Below are positions 1-6,699 of a DNA stretch of 23,183 bases, piece after piece. The notes under the pieces were generated by a model. The model had not been told where the DNA came from and searched no databases. It saw nothing but the letters and a program-made list of their open reading frames with translations. The stretch is from a virus: positions 1 through 23,183 of IMG/VR virus record IMGVR_UViG_3300034407_001878; one strand, 5' to 3'. The position numbers and the translations under genes are program-made. The first letter of the stretch is position 1. Each line of letters starts with the position of its first letter.

Positions 1-1059
1 GCTGATTTACATTTTAATGATGACGGCGTGCAGAGTACCGTTCGATTCCGTTTGCTTGATCCTTTGACATTTGCAGGCAGGGACAAAGTAGAAGAAGTTG
101 ATGTGTCAGTCGTTTACAAAGATTTAGACACCATGTGCCAAGAAATCATTAATGGCGATTCAGGATTAACTGCTGTTGCATTTCCTAAGTTCGGAGCAAC
201 GAACTCAACCGTAAGTTCTGTGAACAAGAAGAATGATAAACCGGCGGAAGCAACCGGAACAGTGCCAGAAGGATACGCAGGATTGATAGATGAGTTTGAA
301 ACAGGCTCAGCCAAAGACCACATCAATTTCCAAGTGCTACCAGCAGGACCAGCTATCGTCTACCCAACCGTTGCTGAGTATAATTCAGGCACAGCTAAAT
401 GGACACTCAATGCCGCCTACGTTAATCGCTTACTGACTAAAGGCACAGTTTCAAGCACCGATCATTTCCGCACCTACGAGTTTACGGAAACAGACACGGC
501 AGACAAGTTCGTGTTTCGAGACATTTCGGTTCAGTTTAACAATGATCAAGTAGTTAATGAAGCAGTCGTACAAGCCATCATTCCGGTAACAGGAGAAGGA
601 CCAAACACAAGTTCTAGCACAACAAGCCAAGAACAAGTAGGTATTCGTTCAGTTAATTATGACAAGCTCGTTGTCTTCAAATTTGGAGGAGCAACACAAA
701 CAGACAAAGCATTCATAGGAGACTTTTGGGTAAACAGATACAATACCGCTAACTTTACACCGCAGGAACTTTTCGTATCCGTTGAGGCTATGGCTCAGAA
801 CATTGACTCAAGCAGTCGGCAACTATTTGCTGACCTACTAGACATGCGAACAGGGTTATGGAATCTCGCAAAGATAAGTTACACGCCAACCGGCGCAGGA
901 AGTTCCCTCACCTACAAGTGCGTCATCATCGCCCGAACAATTACTGGCACACCAACAGAAACAAGAATCCGATATAAACTCAACTGCGCTGAAGATAACC
1001 AGTCGTTAAAGTTAGACGATACGAATATAGGACTGCTAGATAATAATAGGCTAGGATAA
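1..1059 (+). CDS. Phage tail/baseplate structural protein, 5'-truncated by window edge
   Basis: The frame is open from base 1 (ADLHFNDDGVQSTV...), so the GTG at 28 is probably an internal valine and the gene begins outside the window. The visible 352 residues are Thr/Ser/Asn-rich and beta-strand-like, with no signal peptide or membrane segment. The C-terminus ends in GLLDNNRLG, a short Asp/Leu-rich end that I associate with minor tail proteins of actinophages, from memory and without a search. The next gene starts 4 nt downstream, followed by a tail-assembly chaperone, which places this gene in a tail or baseplate operon. Its role is inferred from context and composition. It could equally be a fibre-attachment or neck-decoration protein. 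Confidence 0.6.
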   Translation, partial: ADLHFNDDGVQSTVRFRLLDPLTFAGRDKVEEVDVSVVYKDLDTMCQEIINGDSGLTAVAFPKFGATNSTVSSVNKKNDKPAEATGTVPEGYAGLIDEFETGSAKDHINFQVLPAGPAIVYPTVAEYNSGTAKWTLNAAYVNRLLTKGTVSSTDHFRTYEFTETDTADKFVFRDISVQFNNDQVVNEAVVQAIIPVTGEGPNTSSSTTSQEQVGIRSVNYDKLVVFKFGGATQTDKAFIGDFWVNRYNTANFTPQELFVSVEAMAQNIDSSSRQLFADLLDMRTGLWNLAKISYTPTGAGSSLTYKCVIIARTITGTPTETRIRYKLNCAEDNQSLKLDDTNIGLLDNNRLG

Positions 1060-1063
1060 AAGC

Positions 1064-1528
1064 ATGACCAGTTTCCCTTTTAGCACCGGACAAGTTCTGA
1101 CAGCGGCGCAACTTAACGAAATAGGCGAAAATGAATCATTCACGCCATCCTTTACGAACACAACACTTGGCAACGGTACACTAAATGGCGCAAAAATGCG
1201 GGTTAATGACATGATGTTATTACAAGTAAAATTTTTGCTAGGTAGCACAAGTGATGTTACAGGAACAGTACAGCTGACATTACCTGACAACGCATATTAT
1301 GATCACTGGCAAATGGCTGGTACATGTTGGTATCACGACACTTCAGCAGGAAAACTACACAATGGTCACGCAGTTGTAGTGAGTACAACAGCGTGTAGTT
1401 TCTATGGCTTTTTTGGTGGCACGTCCTCAACCGTCACATATTCACAGGGCGTAACGGCTACTACGCCTATGGATTGGTCTAGTGGTGACAGTTTGACAGC
1501 ACAAATTTTATACAGGGTCGGATCATGA
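1064..1528 (+). CDS. Putative tail fibre / receptor-binding structural protein
   Basis: This 154-residue protein starts MTSFPFSTGQVLTAAQLNEI. The F-x-x-GQVLTAAQLN opening is typical of the N-terminal virion-anchoring segment of many phage tail fibre and tip proteins. The rest is rich in Thr, Ser, Gly and aromatic residues and looks like a single beta-sandwich, with a possible jelly-roll head around residues 45-152. It starts 4 nt after the upstream tail gene and its stop overlaps the following ATG as ATGA (1525-1528), so the three genes are co-translated. I infer a small fibre or tip protein that contacts the host surface. The beta-sandwich assignment is by eye and was not modelled. Confidence 0.6.
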   Translation: MTSFPFSTGQVLTAAQLNEIGENESFTPSFTNTTLGNGTLNGAKMRVNDMMLLQVKFLLGSTSDVTGTVQLTLPDNAYYDHWQMAGTCWYHDTSAGKLHNGHAVVVSTTACSFYGFFGGTSSTVTYSQGVTATTPMDWSSGDSLTAQILYRVGS

Positions 1529-1761
1529 AAAATTTACGCACAGAATTTGACGCCGAAGAAATACCGGAAAGTTTTTTACTTGAACGAATGCGACAATGGC
1601 GAGACATTCTTTTAGCGCAATCTGACTGGACACAAATGGCAGACAGCCCACTATCAACTCAGAAGAAAACAGAGTGGGCAACATACCGGCAACAGTTAAG
1701 AGACTTTCCTGCTGGGTGGACACCGGCAGACACCGCAAACTTTCCAGACCCACCGAGTTAG
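1525..1761 (+). CDS. Phage tail assembly chaperone (APC-like)
   Basis: The 78-residue protein contains RDILLAQSDWTQMADSPL, then W-x-x-YRQQLRD and a Trp/Pro-rich end. This is the signature of the small tail-assembly chaperone family (Pfam Phage_tail_APC) commonly found just after tail fibre genes. Such proteins assist folding or assembly of the preceding fibre protein and are usually absent from the virion. The ATG overlaps the stop of the fibre gene (ATGA), indicating translational coupling. It is the last gene of the tail operon and is followed within 25 nt by a terminator hairpin. Family assignment is good; the exact client protein is inferred from adjacency. Confidence 0.75.
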   Translation: MKNLRTEFDAEEIPESFLLERMRQWRDILLAQSDWTQMADSPLSTQKKTEWATYRQQLRDFPAGWTPADTANFPDPPS

Positions 1762-1763
1762 AA

Positions 1764-1805
1764 AAAGAAAGAAACCCCCCATCTTTCGATGAGGGGTCGC
1801 TTTGT
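1764..1805. terminator. Bidirectional terminator between tail operon and early gene
   Basis: The arms at 1774-1783 and 1788-1797 pair around a TTTC loop with one C/A mismatch. An A-rich tract lies on the left and TCGCTTTGTTT on the right, so either transcript reads hairpin then U-rich tail. It sits at the convergent junction of 1761 (+) and 1814 (-). The core CATCTTTCGATGAGGGG recurs in the terminator at 6181. Confidence 0.8.
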
Positions 1806-1813
1806 TTAGGTTA

Positions 1814-2122
1814 TTAGCCGAGTGTTAATGTCCATTCGGGGCTAGTGATATTTCCTGTAACGGTGAATGTGGCTTTGTTGAATACTTCGTTGTCAATGTT
1901 TGCGTTTAAGAAACTGTAAAATTCTCCTTCGCTTTTGTGAAAAGTTTTTCCTTCAACGTTTATGTAAACCATTTCGTAATCAACTTCTGTTACGAATTTT
2001 GCTACTACGTATGCACCGTTTCTGCCCATACTTTCAAGAATGAACTGTCCTTTCATGAACTGTCCGTCTTGTGTTTGCATCCGGTATATACCTGATGTCT
2101 TGATGTGTGTTTCATAATTCAT
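1814..2122 (-). CDS. Hypothetical early phage protein, single-gene unit
   Basis: No family was recognised. The 102-residue product begins MNYETHIKTSGIYRM and looks like a small beta-rich cytoplasmic protein, with no membrane segment or Cys cluster. I chose the ATG at 2122 because it follows the Shine-Dalgarno ACGAAAGGA at good spacing. An in-frame ATG at 2152, ten codons upstream, coincides with the predicted transcription start and would add MEQTNTKGKS. The gene has its own early-type promoter and ends at the bidirectional terminator, so it is a self-contained minus-strand unit between the tail and head operons. I infer an early host-takeover or accessory role from promoter class only. Confidence 0.75.
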   Translation of the reverse strand: MNYETHIKTSGIYRMQTQDGQFMKGQFILESMGRNGAYVVAKFVTEVDYEMVYINVEGKTFHKSEGEFYSFLNANIDNEVFNKATFTVTGNITSPEWTLTLG

Positions 2123-2198
2123 GGATTTTCCTTTCGTGTTAGTTTGTTCCATAGGTTCACCATAACTGGATTATTTCAGAAAGTAAACATTATCTTAC
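2123..2198 (-). promoter_or_regulatory. Early promoter and leader copy 1
   Basis: The -35 TTTACT is at 2187-2182, followed by a 17-bp spacer, -10 TATGGT at 2164-2159, 6 nt, and a leader starting ATGGAACAAACT at 2152. ACGAAAGGA precedes the gene ATG. The dyad GTAA-N8-TTAC (2183-2198) overlaps the -35. The leader is 30 nt, in frame and stop-free into the gene. Confidence 0.85.
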
Positions 2199-2223
2199 AT
2201 ATTTCTATATTTTTTTGTAACGT

Positions 2224-2258
2224 CTGACACAGCTACAAATATCCGTTATGCTCACAGC
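2224..2258 (+). promoter_or_regulatory. Late-type promoter for head operon, leaderless
   Basis: The -35 CTGACA (2224-2229), 17-bp spacer, -10 TATGCT (2247-2252) and exactly 6 nt lead to the ATG at 2259. The start codon is therefore the predicted +1, and no Shine-Dalgarno is present. It lies back-to-back with early promoter copy 1. Confidence 0.75.
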
Positions 2259-2942
2259 ATGGCTAATTTATTCAAACGGCGTGTTAAAAAGCTGACCGGA
2301 TTATCCCTCAAGGAAATATCTGGCGTTGATCACCCAGCCTCATTGCATGAAGGATGGGCGGTTATTAAATCAAGTGATAACGAACTTGAATCGGCGTTAA
2401 TAGATGCCATAACAGAAACAGTCCCCGAACCTTTGGAGAAAAACGTGGAAACAGAAACCACTGACACAGAGGTCGAGGTCATTGAAGAAACTATCATTGA
2501 TGAGGCACCAGTAATTAAAGAACTCGAAGACGTCCGCAAGGAACTAGAGGATGCAAAAGCTGTAGTCGCAAAGATGAAAGAAGATGCAGAAATGGAAAAA
2601 GCTGTGCGTGACTCCCAAAAATGGGCAGTAGTACCGCAACTTGACCCAGTAGAATTTGCACCAGTTCTTCGATCACTTCGAACCGCTGACGCAGAATCAA
2701 CCGAAAAGGTTGAACACATACTGGATGCCGTAGCTATCGCATTAGGCGAGGCTGGCATTCTTAAAGAAGTAGGCTCAGACGGTAGCCCAGAAGCAGATGA
2801 CGCTTACGGACAGATCGAAGCCATTGCAAAATCAATGGTCGAGAATGGAACCGTAGGTAGCCTTGCAGAAGGAATATCAAAAGTAGCCGTAGACCAACCA
2901 GAACTGTACAGCGCCTATGTAGCTGAACAGAGAGGAGCCTAA
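2259..2942 (+). CDS. Putative capsid scaffolding protein
   Basis: The 227-residue product lies directly before decoration and major capsid genes. Residues 1-38 are basic and contain LKEISGVDHPASLHEGWAVIK, a V-D-x-P-A motif often seen at the start of scaffold or prohead-protease-associated proteins near XkdF-type proteases. Residues 60-125 form a highly charged Glu/Lys helix with coiled-coil character (ELEDVRKELEDAKAVVAKMKE). The C-terminal third is helical and acidic. This architecture fits an internal scaffold that is removed during capsid maturation, presumably by the protease at 6700-8268. It starts at the predicted transcription start and is thus leaderless. Function is inferred from position and composition rather than a diagnostic domain. 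Confidence 0.65.
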   Translation: MANLFKRRVKKLTGLSLKEISGVDHPASLHEGWAVIKSSDNELESALIDAITETVPEPLEKNVETETTDTEVEVIEETIIDEAPVIKELEDVRKELEDAKAVVAKMKEDAEMEKAVRDSQKWAVVPQLDPVEFAPVLRSLRTADAESTEKVEHILDAVAIALGEAGILKEVGSDGSPEADDAYGQIEAIAKSMVENGTVGSLAEGISKVAVDQPELYSAYVAEQRGA

Positions 2943-2944
2943 CA

Positions 2945-3331
2945 ATGGCATACGAATCAGTAGGAACAGATCTCGGCTTCTTCACAGCCGCCGCTGATCT
3001 GTCATCAAAACAATATTATTTTGTAAAGCTGGCAAGTTCCACCACTGTAAATGTTTGTGCGGCAGTAACCGATAAACCAATCGGTGTACTTCAGAACAAA
3101 CCAGCATCAGGGGAACAAGCAATTGTTCGTGTATTCGGAGTTTCCAAGATTTCTGCTGACGCCACATTGGCGGCAGGCGATGTTATTGGAACTTCAGCAG
3201 ACGGACAAGCACAACCAATAACACTCGGTTCAGAAACAACCGTACACGTTTGCGGTCAAGCTATCGAGGCTGGTGCGGCTGGGAACATTTTGGCGGCTTA
3301 CGTTAACGTAACAAACGGTAGAGGAGCTTAA
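2945..3331 (+). CDS. Capsid decoration protein, DUF2190-like
   Basis: This 128-residue Ala/Gly/Val-rich protein reads as a compact beta-barrel. The motifs DKPIGVLQNKPASGEQAIVRV and AGAAGNILAAYV are typical of the DUF2190 family of small capsid decoration/stabilisation proteins. In that family a turn of the form 'PIGVLQN.PA.GE.A.V...G' is characteristic. It begins 3 nt after the scaffold stop and ends 3 nt before the capsid start, with a GAGGAG-type ribosome site at each junction. The position between scaffold and major capsid protein is the usual one for such proteins. It is expected to bind the outer face of the mature head. Confidence 0.8.
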   Translation: MAYESVGTDLGFFTAAADLSSKQYYFVKLASSTTVNVCAAVTDKPIGVLQNKPASGEQAIVRVFGVSKISADATLAAGDVIGTSADGQAQPITLGSETTVHVCGQAIEAGAAGNILAAYVNVTNGRGA

Positions 3332-3333
3332 CC

Positions 3334-4290
3334 ATGCCATCACCAACAACATCAGATGTACATGTAGACGCAGTATTGACAAATATGTCGATTGCATACA
3401 TGCAGGACCAAGACCACTTCGTAGCCGGTAAAGTCTTTCCGACAGTACCAGTTCAGAAACAAAGTGATCTTTATTACACATACACACAAGCAGACTTCTT
3501 CCGAGATGCCGTTGAATTACGAGCAGACGGAACAGAGTCAGCAGGAACCGGATACGGTCTTAGCACTGACAGCTACAGCGCACTCGTATATGCCCTCCAT
3601 AAAGATATTGGAGATCAAGTTCGAGCTAACAGCGATGCACCTTTGTCACCAGACCAAGACGCAACCCGATTCCTTACACAGCAAATGCTACTTCGTCAAG
3701 AAATTGACTGGGCTAGCAAATACTTTGGAACATCAATCTGGGGAACCGATAGCACACCATCTACCCTATGGAGTGCGGCATCAGGTTCTGACCCAATAGG
3801 TAATGTTCAAACAGGAATAAATACTGTACTAACCAACACAGGTTACAAGCCAAACGTGATGGTTATGTCTTACGCAGTATTTAGTATTCTCAAAAATCAT
3901 GCTGACATCGTTGACCGATACAAGTACACATCTTCATCATCAATCACAGAAGACCTTTTGGCTTCCGTTCTTGGTGTTGAACGAGTGCTTGTCATGGGTG
4001 GAATCAAAAATAGTGCGGCTGAAGGCGCAAGCGCATCATACGCACAAATTGGCGATAAAGATGCTCTGCTAGCCTACGTTGCACCAAACGCTGGAATCAT
4101 GGCACCATCCGCTGGTTATAATTTCTCATGGACAGGGCTAGCCCAATCCGGTGGGATAGGAACTAACACAGCAATCAGTAGATTCAGAATGGATTCATTG
4201 CGAGCAGATAGGATAGAAATCGAATCCGCATGGAGCTACAAAGTAGTTTCAAGTGCACTCGGTTATTTCTTCTCTAACTGCGTAAGCTGA
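3334..4290 (+). CDS. Major capsid protein
   Basis: The 318-residue protein has the length and gene position of an HK97-fold major capsid subunit without a long N-terminal delta domain. That fits with the separate scaffold gene two positions upstream. Recognisable capsid features are an N-terminal segment with FVAGKVFPTVPV, a helical stretch LTQQMLLRQEIDWASKYF, and P-N-V-M-V-M-S near the centre. These resemble gpE-type/HK97-like coat proteins of actinophages. Its ribosome site is GAGGAG. A strong terminator hairpin follows 15 nt after the stop, so capsid transcript is likely made in excess over the connector genes. I am confident of the role and less so of the exact capsid subfamily. Confidence 0.88.
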   Translation: MPSPTTSDVHVDAVLTNMSIAYMQDQDHFVAGKVFPTVPVQKQSDLYYTYTQADFFRDAVELRADGTESAGTGYGLSTDSYSALVYALHKDIGDQVRANSDAPLSPDQDATRFLTQQMLLRQEIDWASKYFGTSIWGTDSTPSTLWSAASGSDPIGNVQTGINTVLTNTGYKPNVMVMSYAVFSILKNHADIVDRYKYTSSSSITEDLLASVLGVERVLVMGGIKNSAAEGASASYAQIGDKDALLAYVAPNAGIMAPSAGYNFSWTGLAQSGGIGTNTAISRFRMDSLRADRIEIESAWSYKVVSSALGYFFSNCVS

Positions 4291-4304
4291 TAAGTGAGCA
4301 AAGG

Positions 4305-4348
4305 CTTGGTGAGGGTTTGGGTGTTCTCCGACCCTCACCAACTTTTTT
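4305..4348 (+). terminator. Terminator/attenuator after major capsid gene
   Basis: TTGGTGAGGGT (4306-4316) pairs perfectly with ACCCTCACCAA (4331-4341) around a 14-nt loop and is followed by CTTTTTT. This is a canonical intrinsic terminator inside the head operon. The connector genes downstream have no visible promoter of the local class, so they probably depend on readthrough. Confidence 0.9.
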
Positions 4349-4361
4349 ATAGGGAGCAATG

Positions 4362-4853
4362 ATGACGTGGAGTTACAGCGGTGACCCAGATTCAAGTGCT
4401 TTGGATAGCATTCGATTTCTGGTTGGTGACACAGACACAAATGACCAGTTATTAGCCAACGAAGAAATTAGTTGGGTTAATAAACAGATCAGTGGCAGTA
4501 CAACATCAACAGATGCCATTTACACCGTTGCGTACCGTTGCATGGTTACCATTGCTTCGAAGTTCTCAAGACTAGCCGATCAAGCCGTAGGTGATATGCG
4601 TGTAAGTATGTCGCAGAAAGCAAAAGGCGCTAGAGAACAAGCCAGAGAATTATTAACGTTGGCGGCTCAAGAAGGTGGCACACCAACACCGTATGCTGGT
4701 GGCATAACAATAAGCGATAAAGAATTGGATTTGGACAATTCAGATTTAGTCAAACCATTCTTCAGGTCCGGTCAATTTGCGAACACTTCAGATTGGGGGG
4801 CTGGACCAGCTCAAGCACCAGCAGACATGCTTGATGATGGGTGGGCATCGTGA
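4362..4853 (+). CDS. Head-tail connector/adaptor protein (gp6-like)
   Basis: The 163-residue product begins with TWSYSGDPDSSALDSIRFLVGDTD and continues NDQLLANEEISWV. This pattern (short helical start, 'D..R...GDTD....LL.DEEI') is characteristic of head-tail adaptors just downstream of phage capsid genes. A helical middle with many Ala, Arg and Gln residues follows. The C-terminus is Gly/Asp-rich and ends DDGWAS. The ribosome site AGGGAG ends at 4356, so the ATG at 4362 has better spacing than the ATG at 4359, which would add one methionine. It lies after the capsid terminator and starts a run of four overlapping connector genes. Confidence 0.75.
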   Translation: MTWSYSGDPDSSALDSIRFLVGDTDTNDQLLANEEISWVNKQISGSTTSTDAIYTVAYRCMVTIASKFSRLADQAVGDMRVSMSQKAKGAREQARELLTLAAQEGGTPTPYAGGITISDKELDLDNSDLVKPFFRSGQFANTSDWGAGPAQAPADMLDDGWAS

Positions 4854-5215
4854 CAGGTGCCAGTCCATCAGCCGTCTTTGCTACCGACTTGAAAGTCAAT
4901 ATGACACCGACTTCGGTTAGTATTCGAACGTCATCAACTGTTAATAGTTACGGTGAAAGGTCATACAGTGGTGGCGCTACTGCCTATCCTGCCTATGTTC
5001 GCAGAGTCACACAAGCTGAACGTGACACCAGCGAAGACCTTGAACGGTGCGATTATGTCGTGTACATACCCGATCAAACATTAACTATGGAAATAGATGA
5101 CCAAGTAACACTACCGGCACCGATCTCAGCAACTCGACCAATAACCAAAGTCGATATTCGAAGTGACGCATTAGGGCAAGTCGGTTTGGTTTTATTCATC
5201 GGGCGGCGACCATGA
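4850..5215 (+). CDS. Putative head-tail connector / stopper protein
   Basis: The product is about 121 residues and beta-rich, with VSIRTSSTVNSYGERSYSGG near the start and a C-terminal ITKVDIRSDALGQVGLVLFI. The length, beta content and position second after the capsid match head-closure/stopper proteins of siphophages. I chose GTG at 4850 because it overlaps the upstream TGA as GTGA; an in-frame GTG at 4841 would add three residues. The stop overlaps the next ATG (ATGA, 5212). The function is inferred from gene order; no catalytic motif is expected or seen. Confidence 0.65.
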   Translation: MTGASPSAVFATDLKVNMTPTSVSIRTSSTVNSYGERSYSGGATAYPAYVRRVTQAERDTSEDLERCDYVVYIPDQTLTMEIDDQVTLPAPISATRPITKVDIRSDALGQVGLVLFIGRRP

Positions 5216-5634
5216 AAATAGAAATCCAAAACCTTGAACAGTTACAACGAGAAATGGAGAACCTTAACTTAAAGGTTCTTGATGCTGTACACGATGCCGT
5301 AACCGATTTAACAACAGACGTTATGAAACAGTCAATGGATTTGGTTCCGTTTGATACAGGTAATCTGCGCCGTTCTATCGTGGTGAAATACCCGAAACTT
5401 CGAAGCCAACAACCGGAAGGCGAAATCAGTTACGGAGGGGCGGCGGCTCCATACGCAGTCGTTCAACACGAAAACGAAAAGCTATTCCATCCGAGCAAAG
5501 CTAGAGGCGGAACCGGACCGACTCAACCACCGACACAAGGGTCACCTAAATACCTTGAATACCCAGTCAAACAAATAGCTGGCAAAAAGTTCGAAAAAAC
5601 AATTATTGAGAAAGTGAACAAGTTTCTGCGATGA
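5212..5634 (+). CDS. HK97 gp10-like neck/tail-completion protein
   Basis: The 140-residue product contains the family signature of HK97 gp10-like proteins. An N-terminal helix (NLEQLQREMENLNLK) is followed by LVPFDTGNLRRSI around residues 45-57 and then a YAVVQHENE segment. The 'P-x-DTG-x-L-x-x-S' motif followed by 'YA..qE' is diagnostic. Such proteins help join the tail to the neck. It overlaps both neighbours by ATGA start/stop junctions, which implies translational coupling across the four connector genes. The family call is confident; its exact ring position in the neck is not visible from sequence. Confidence 0.85.
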   Translation: MKIEIQNLEQLQREMENLNLKVLDAVHDAVTDLTTDVMKQSMDLVPFDTGNLRRSIVVKYPKLRSQQPEGEISYGGAAAPYAVVQHENEKLFHPSKARGGTGPTQPPTQGSPKYLEYPVKQIAGKKFEKTIIEKVNKFLR

Positions 5635-6035
5635 GTATGCTAACCGATGTCGGCACATATCTAGCGGCGGCTTCGATTAGCACGCAAGATTTAACACTCG
5701 GCACTAATTTATTTCTAGGTCGTTTACCTGATTCACCCGATACTTGTGTTGGTTTAGTTCAAACCGCTGGCGTTGCACCAACGGATACATTCGGTACAAG
5801 TTTTCCTCCGGTTGAGACACAGGGTCTACAAGTTCTATCGAGGGCTGGCGCCTATGTCACGGCTGAAGCATTGGGTGTCGATATCTTCAAAAGCCTCACC
5901 GCTGTGGATAACCAAACATTAACTAGCACGCTGTACCTTAAAATTGAGGCTACGCAGTCACCGTTCGCCCTTGAAAGAGACACACAAGAAAGAGTGGTTA
6001 TTGCGTGCAACTATCTGATAGTCAAAGCGGTATAG
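5631..6035 (+). CDS. Putative tail terminator / minor capsid-like protein
   Basis: This 134-residue protein begins MSMLTDVGTYLAAASISTQD and continues with N-L-F-L-G-R-L-P-D-S-P-D and GLQVLSRAGAYVTAE. The arrangement of an N-terminal helix, 'G.LPd.PD' and 'glqv.vRg..y..A' matches tail terminator/minor capsid proteins that follow gp10-like genes. These form the ring that ends tail polymerisation. The start overlaps the preceding stop as ATGA. The last 31 nt overlap the GTG start of the zinc-ribbon gene in another frame. The assignment rests on motif recall and conserved gene order. Confidence 0.72.
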   Translation: MSMLTDVGTYLAAASISTQDLTLGTNLFLGRLPDSPDTCVGLVQTAGVAPTDTFGTSFPPVETQGLQVLSRAGAYVTAEALGVDIFKSLTAVDNQTLTSTLYLKIEATQSPFALERDTQERVVIACNYLIVKAV

Positions 6036-6178
6036 ACCCCTACGCAGAAATGCCCTCAGAGGCGCCAAAAACACTGTTTAACGCACGCTGTACAAAATGT
6101 GGTAGATTATTCGCTGAAAAGATAACAACGCCCTACAGAGTCGCCTGTATTCGCTGTAAAGCAATCAACGAACAATAA
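6005..6178 (+). CDS. Com-like zinc-ribbon small protein
   Basis: This 57-residue ORF starts with GTG inside the end of the tail-terminator gene and stops just before the terminator hairpin. Residues 29-32 (CTKC) and 48-51 (CIRC) form two CxxC knuckles separated by 15 residues. That spacing closely matches the zinc finger of phage Mu Com, a translational activator of the mom DNA-modification gene (CxxC, 16 residues, CxxC). The residues between, GRLFAEKITTPYRVA, also resemble Com's layout. A weak ribosome site (AAGAAAGAG) lies about 13 nt upstream; an in-frame ATG at 6050 is an alternative start. RNA binding is an inference. No mom homologue is visible in the window, though another DNA-modification module starts at 21531. 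Confidence 0.7.
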   Translation: MQLSDSQSGIDPYAEMPSEAPKTLFNARCTKCGRLFAEKITTPYRVACIRCKAINEQ

Positions 6179-6179
6179 G

Positions 6180-6209
6180 AAACCCCTCATCTTTCGATGA
6201 GGGGTTCCT
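6180..6209. terminator. Bidirectional terminator between head operon and early gene
   Basis: AACCCCTCATC (6181-6191) and GATGAGGGGTT (6196-6206) form a perfect 11-bp stem with a TTTC loop. TCCTTT follows on the plus strand and an A-rich tract on the left gives U's to minus-strand RNA. It separates the convergent genes ending at 6178 (+) and 6219 (-). Confidence 0.85.
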
Positions 6210-6218
6210 TTGCTAATT

Positions 6219-6548
6219 TTAGAGGTAGCTTGTTAGTGCTTTGATAAGTGACTTTGCATCTTCTCTTGTGATTACCAGACTTTGAGTAGTGCTAAATCCG
6301 TGATCCCATTCATCTTCTGTGATTACTAGATTTTGATGTGCTCTAATTCTCAAGTCACCATCTTTATTGGTTCCTTGTACGGTAATACTGTTTGAGGTAA
6401 AGTAATCCTCTTCATCGAGGGCAGCCACTCCGGTTGTCATGGTGTTGTAAATTACTCTGTTTCTGCCATCTACTGTGGTTACTGCTCTCCCGTAGTGAGT
6501 TTGGTTTCCTTCACTATCGAGGGTTTGTTTTATTATTTCTTGTTCCAT
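6219..6548 (-). CDS. Hypothetical early phage protein
   Basis: No family was recognised. The 109-residue product starts MEQEIIKQTLDSEGNQTHYG and is beta-rich and acidic. The C-terminal part, NLVITEDEWDHGFSTTQSLV followed by a helix ending KALTSYL, resembles the ends of the small proteins at 8474-8764 and 8312-8464. They may be distant paralogues. I chose the ATG at 6548, preceded by ACGAAAGGA; the in-frame ATG at 6584 at the predicted +1 would add 12 residues (MEQTLNNERINS). It is a single-gene unit with its own early-type promoter and a perfect terminator. Its function is unknown. Confidence 0.75.
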   Translation of the reverse strand: MEQEIIKQTLDSEGNQTHYGRAVTTVDGRNRVIYNTMTTGVAALDEEDYFTSNSITVQGTNKDGDLRIRAHQNLVITEDEWDHGFSTTQSLVITREDAKSLIKALTSYL

Positions 6549-6630
6549 GGAATTTATCCTTTCGTTGTTTAGTGTTTGTTCCATATGTTCACCTTAACTG
6601 GCTTTTTGGTAAAAGTAAACATTATCTTAC
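6549..6630 (-). promoter_or_regulatory. Early promoter and leader copy 2
   Basis: The -35 TTTACT is at 6619-6614, with a 17-bp spacer and -10 TAAGGT at 6596-6591. After 6 nt the leader starts ATGGAACAAAC at 6584, is 36 nt long and in frame, and has ACGAAAGGA before the gene ATG. The GTAA-N8-TTAC dyad is at 6615-6630. Confidence 0.85.
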
Positions 6631-6664
6631 ATATTTCTTGGTTTTTTCTTAAATTTCTTTTGTT

Positions 6665-6699
6665 CTGAAAAACAACGGTACAAATGGTAACCTACGGTA
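6665..6699 (+). promoter_or_regulatory. Late-type leaderless promoter for prohead protease gene
   Basis: CTGAAA (6665-6670), a 17-bp spacer and TAACCT (6688-6693) are followed by 6 nt and the ATG at 6700. The -10 is weaker than in its siblings but keeps the TAnnnT pattern and exact spacing. It lies back-to-back with early promoter copy 2. Confidence 0.6.

Noticed and set aside
2330-2758. 142-codon minus-strand Ser-rich frame in the scaffold gene
   Set aside because: It is antisense to the Glu/Lys-rich coiled coil, with no promoter or ribosome site, and is fully covered by the scaffold ORF.
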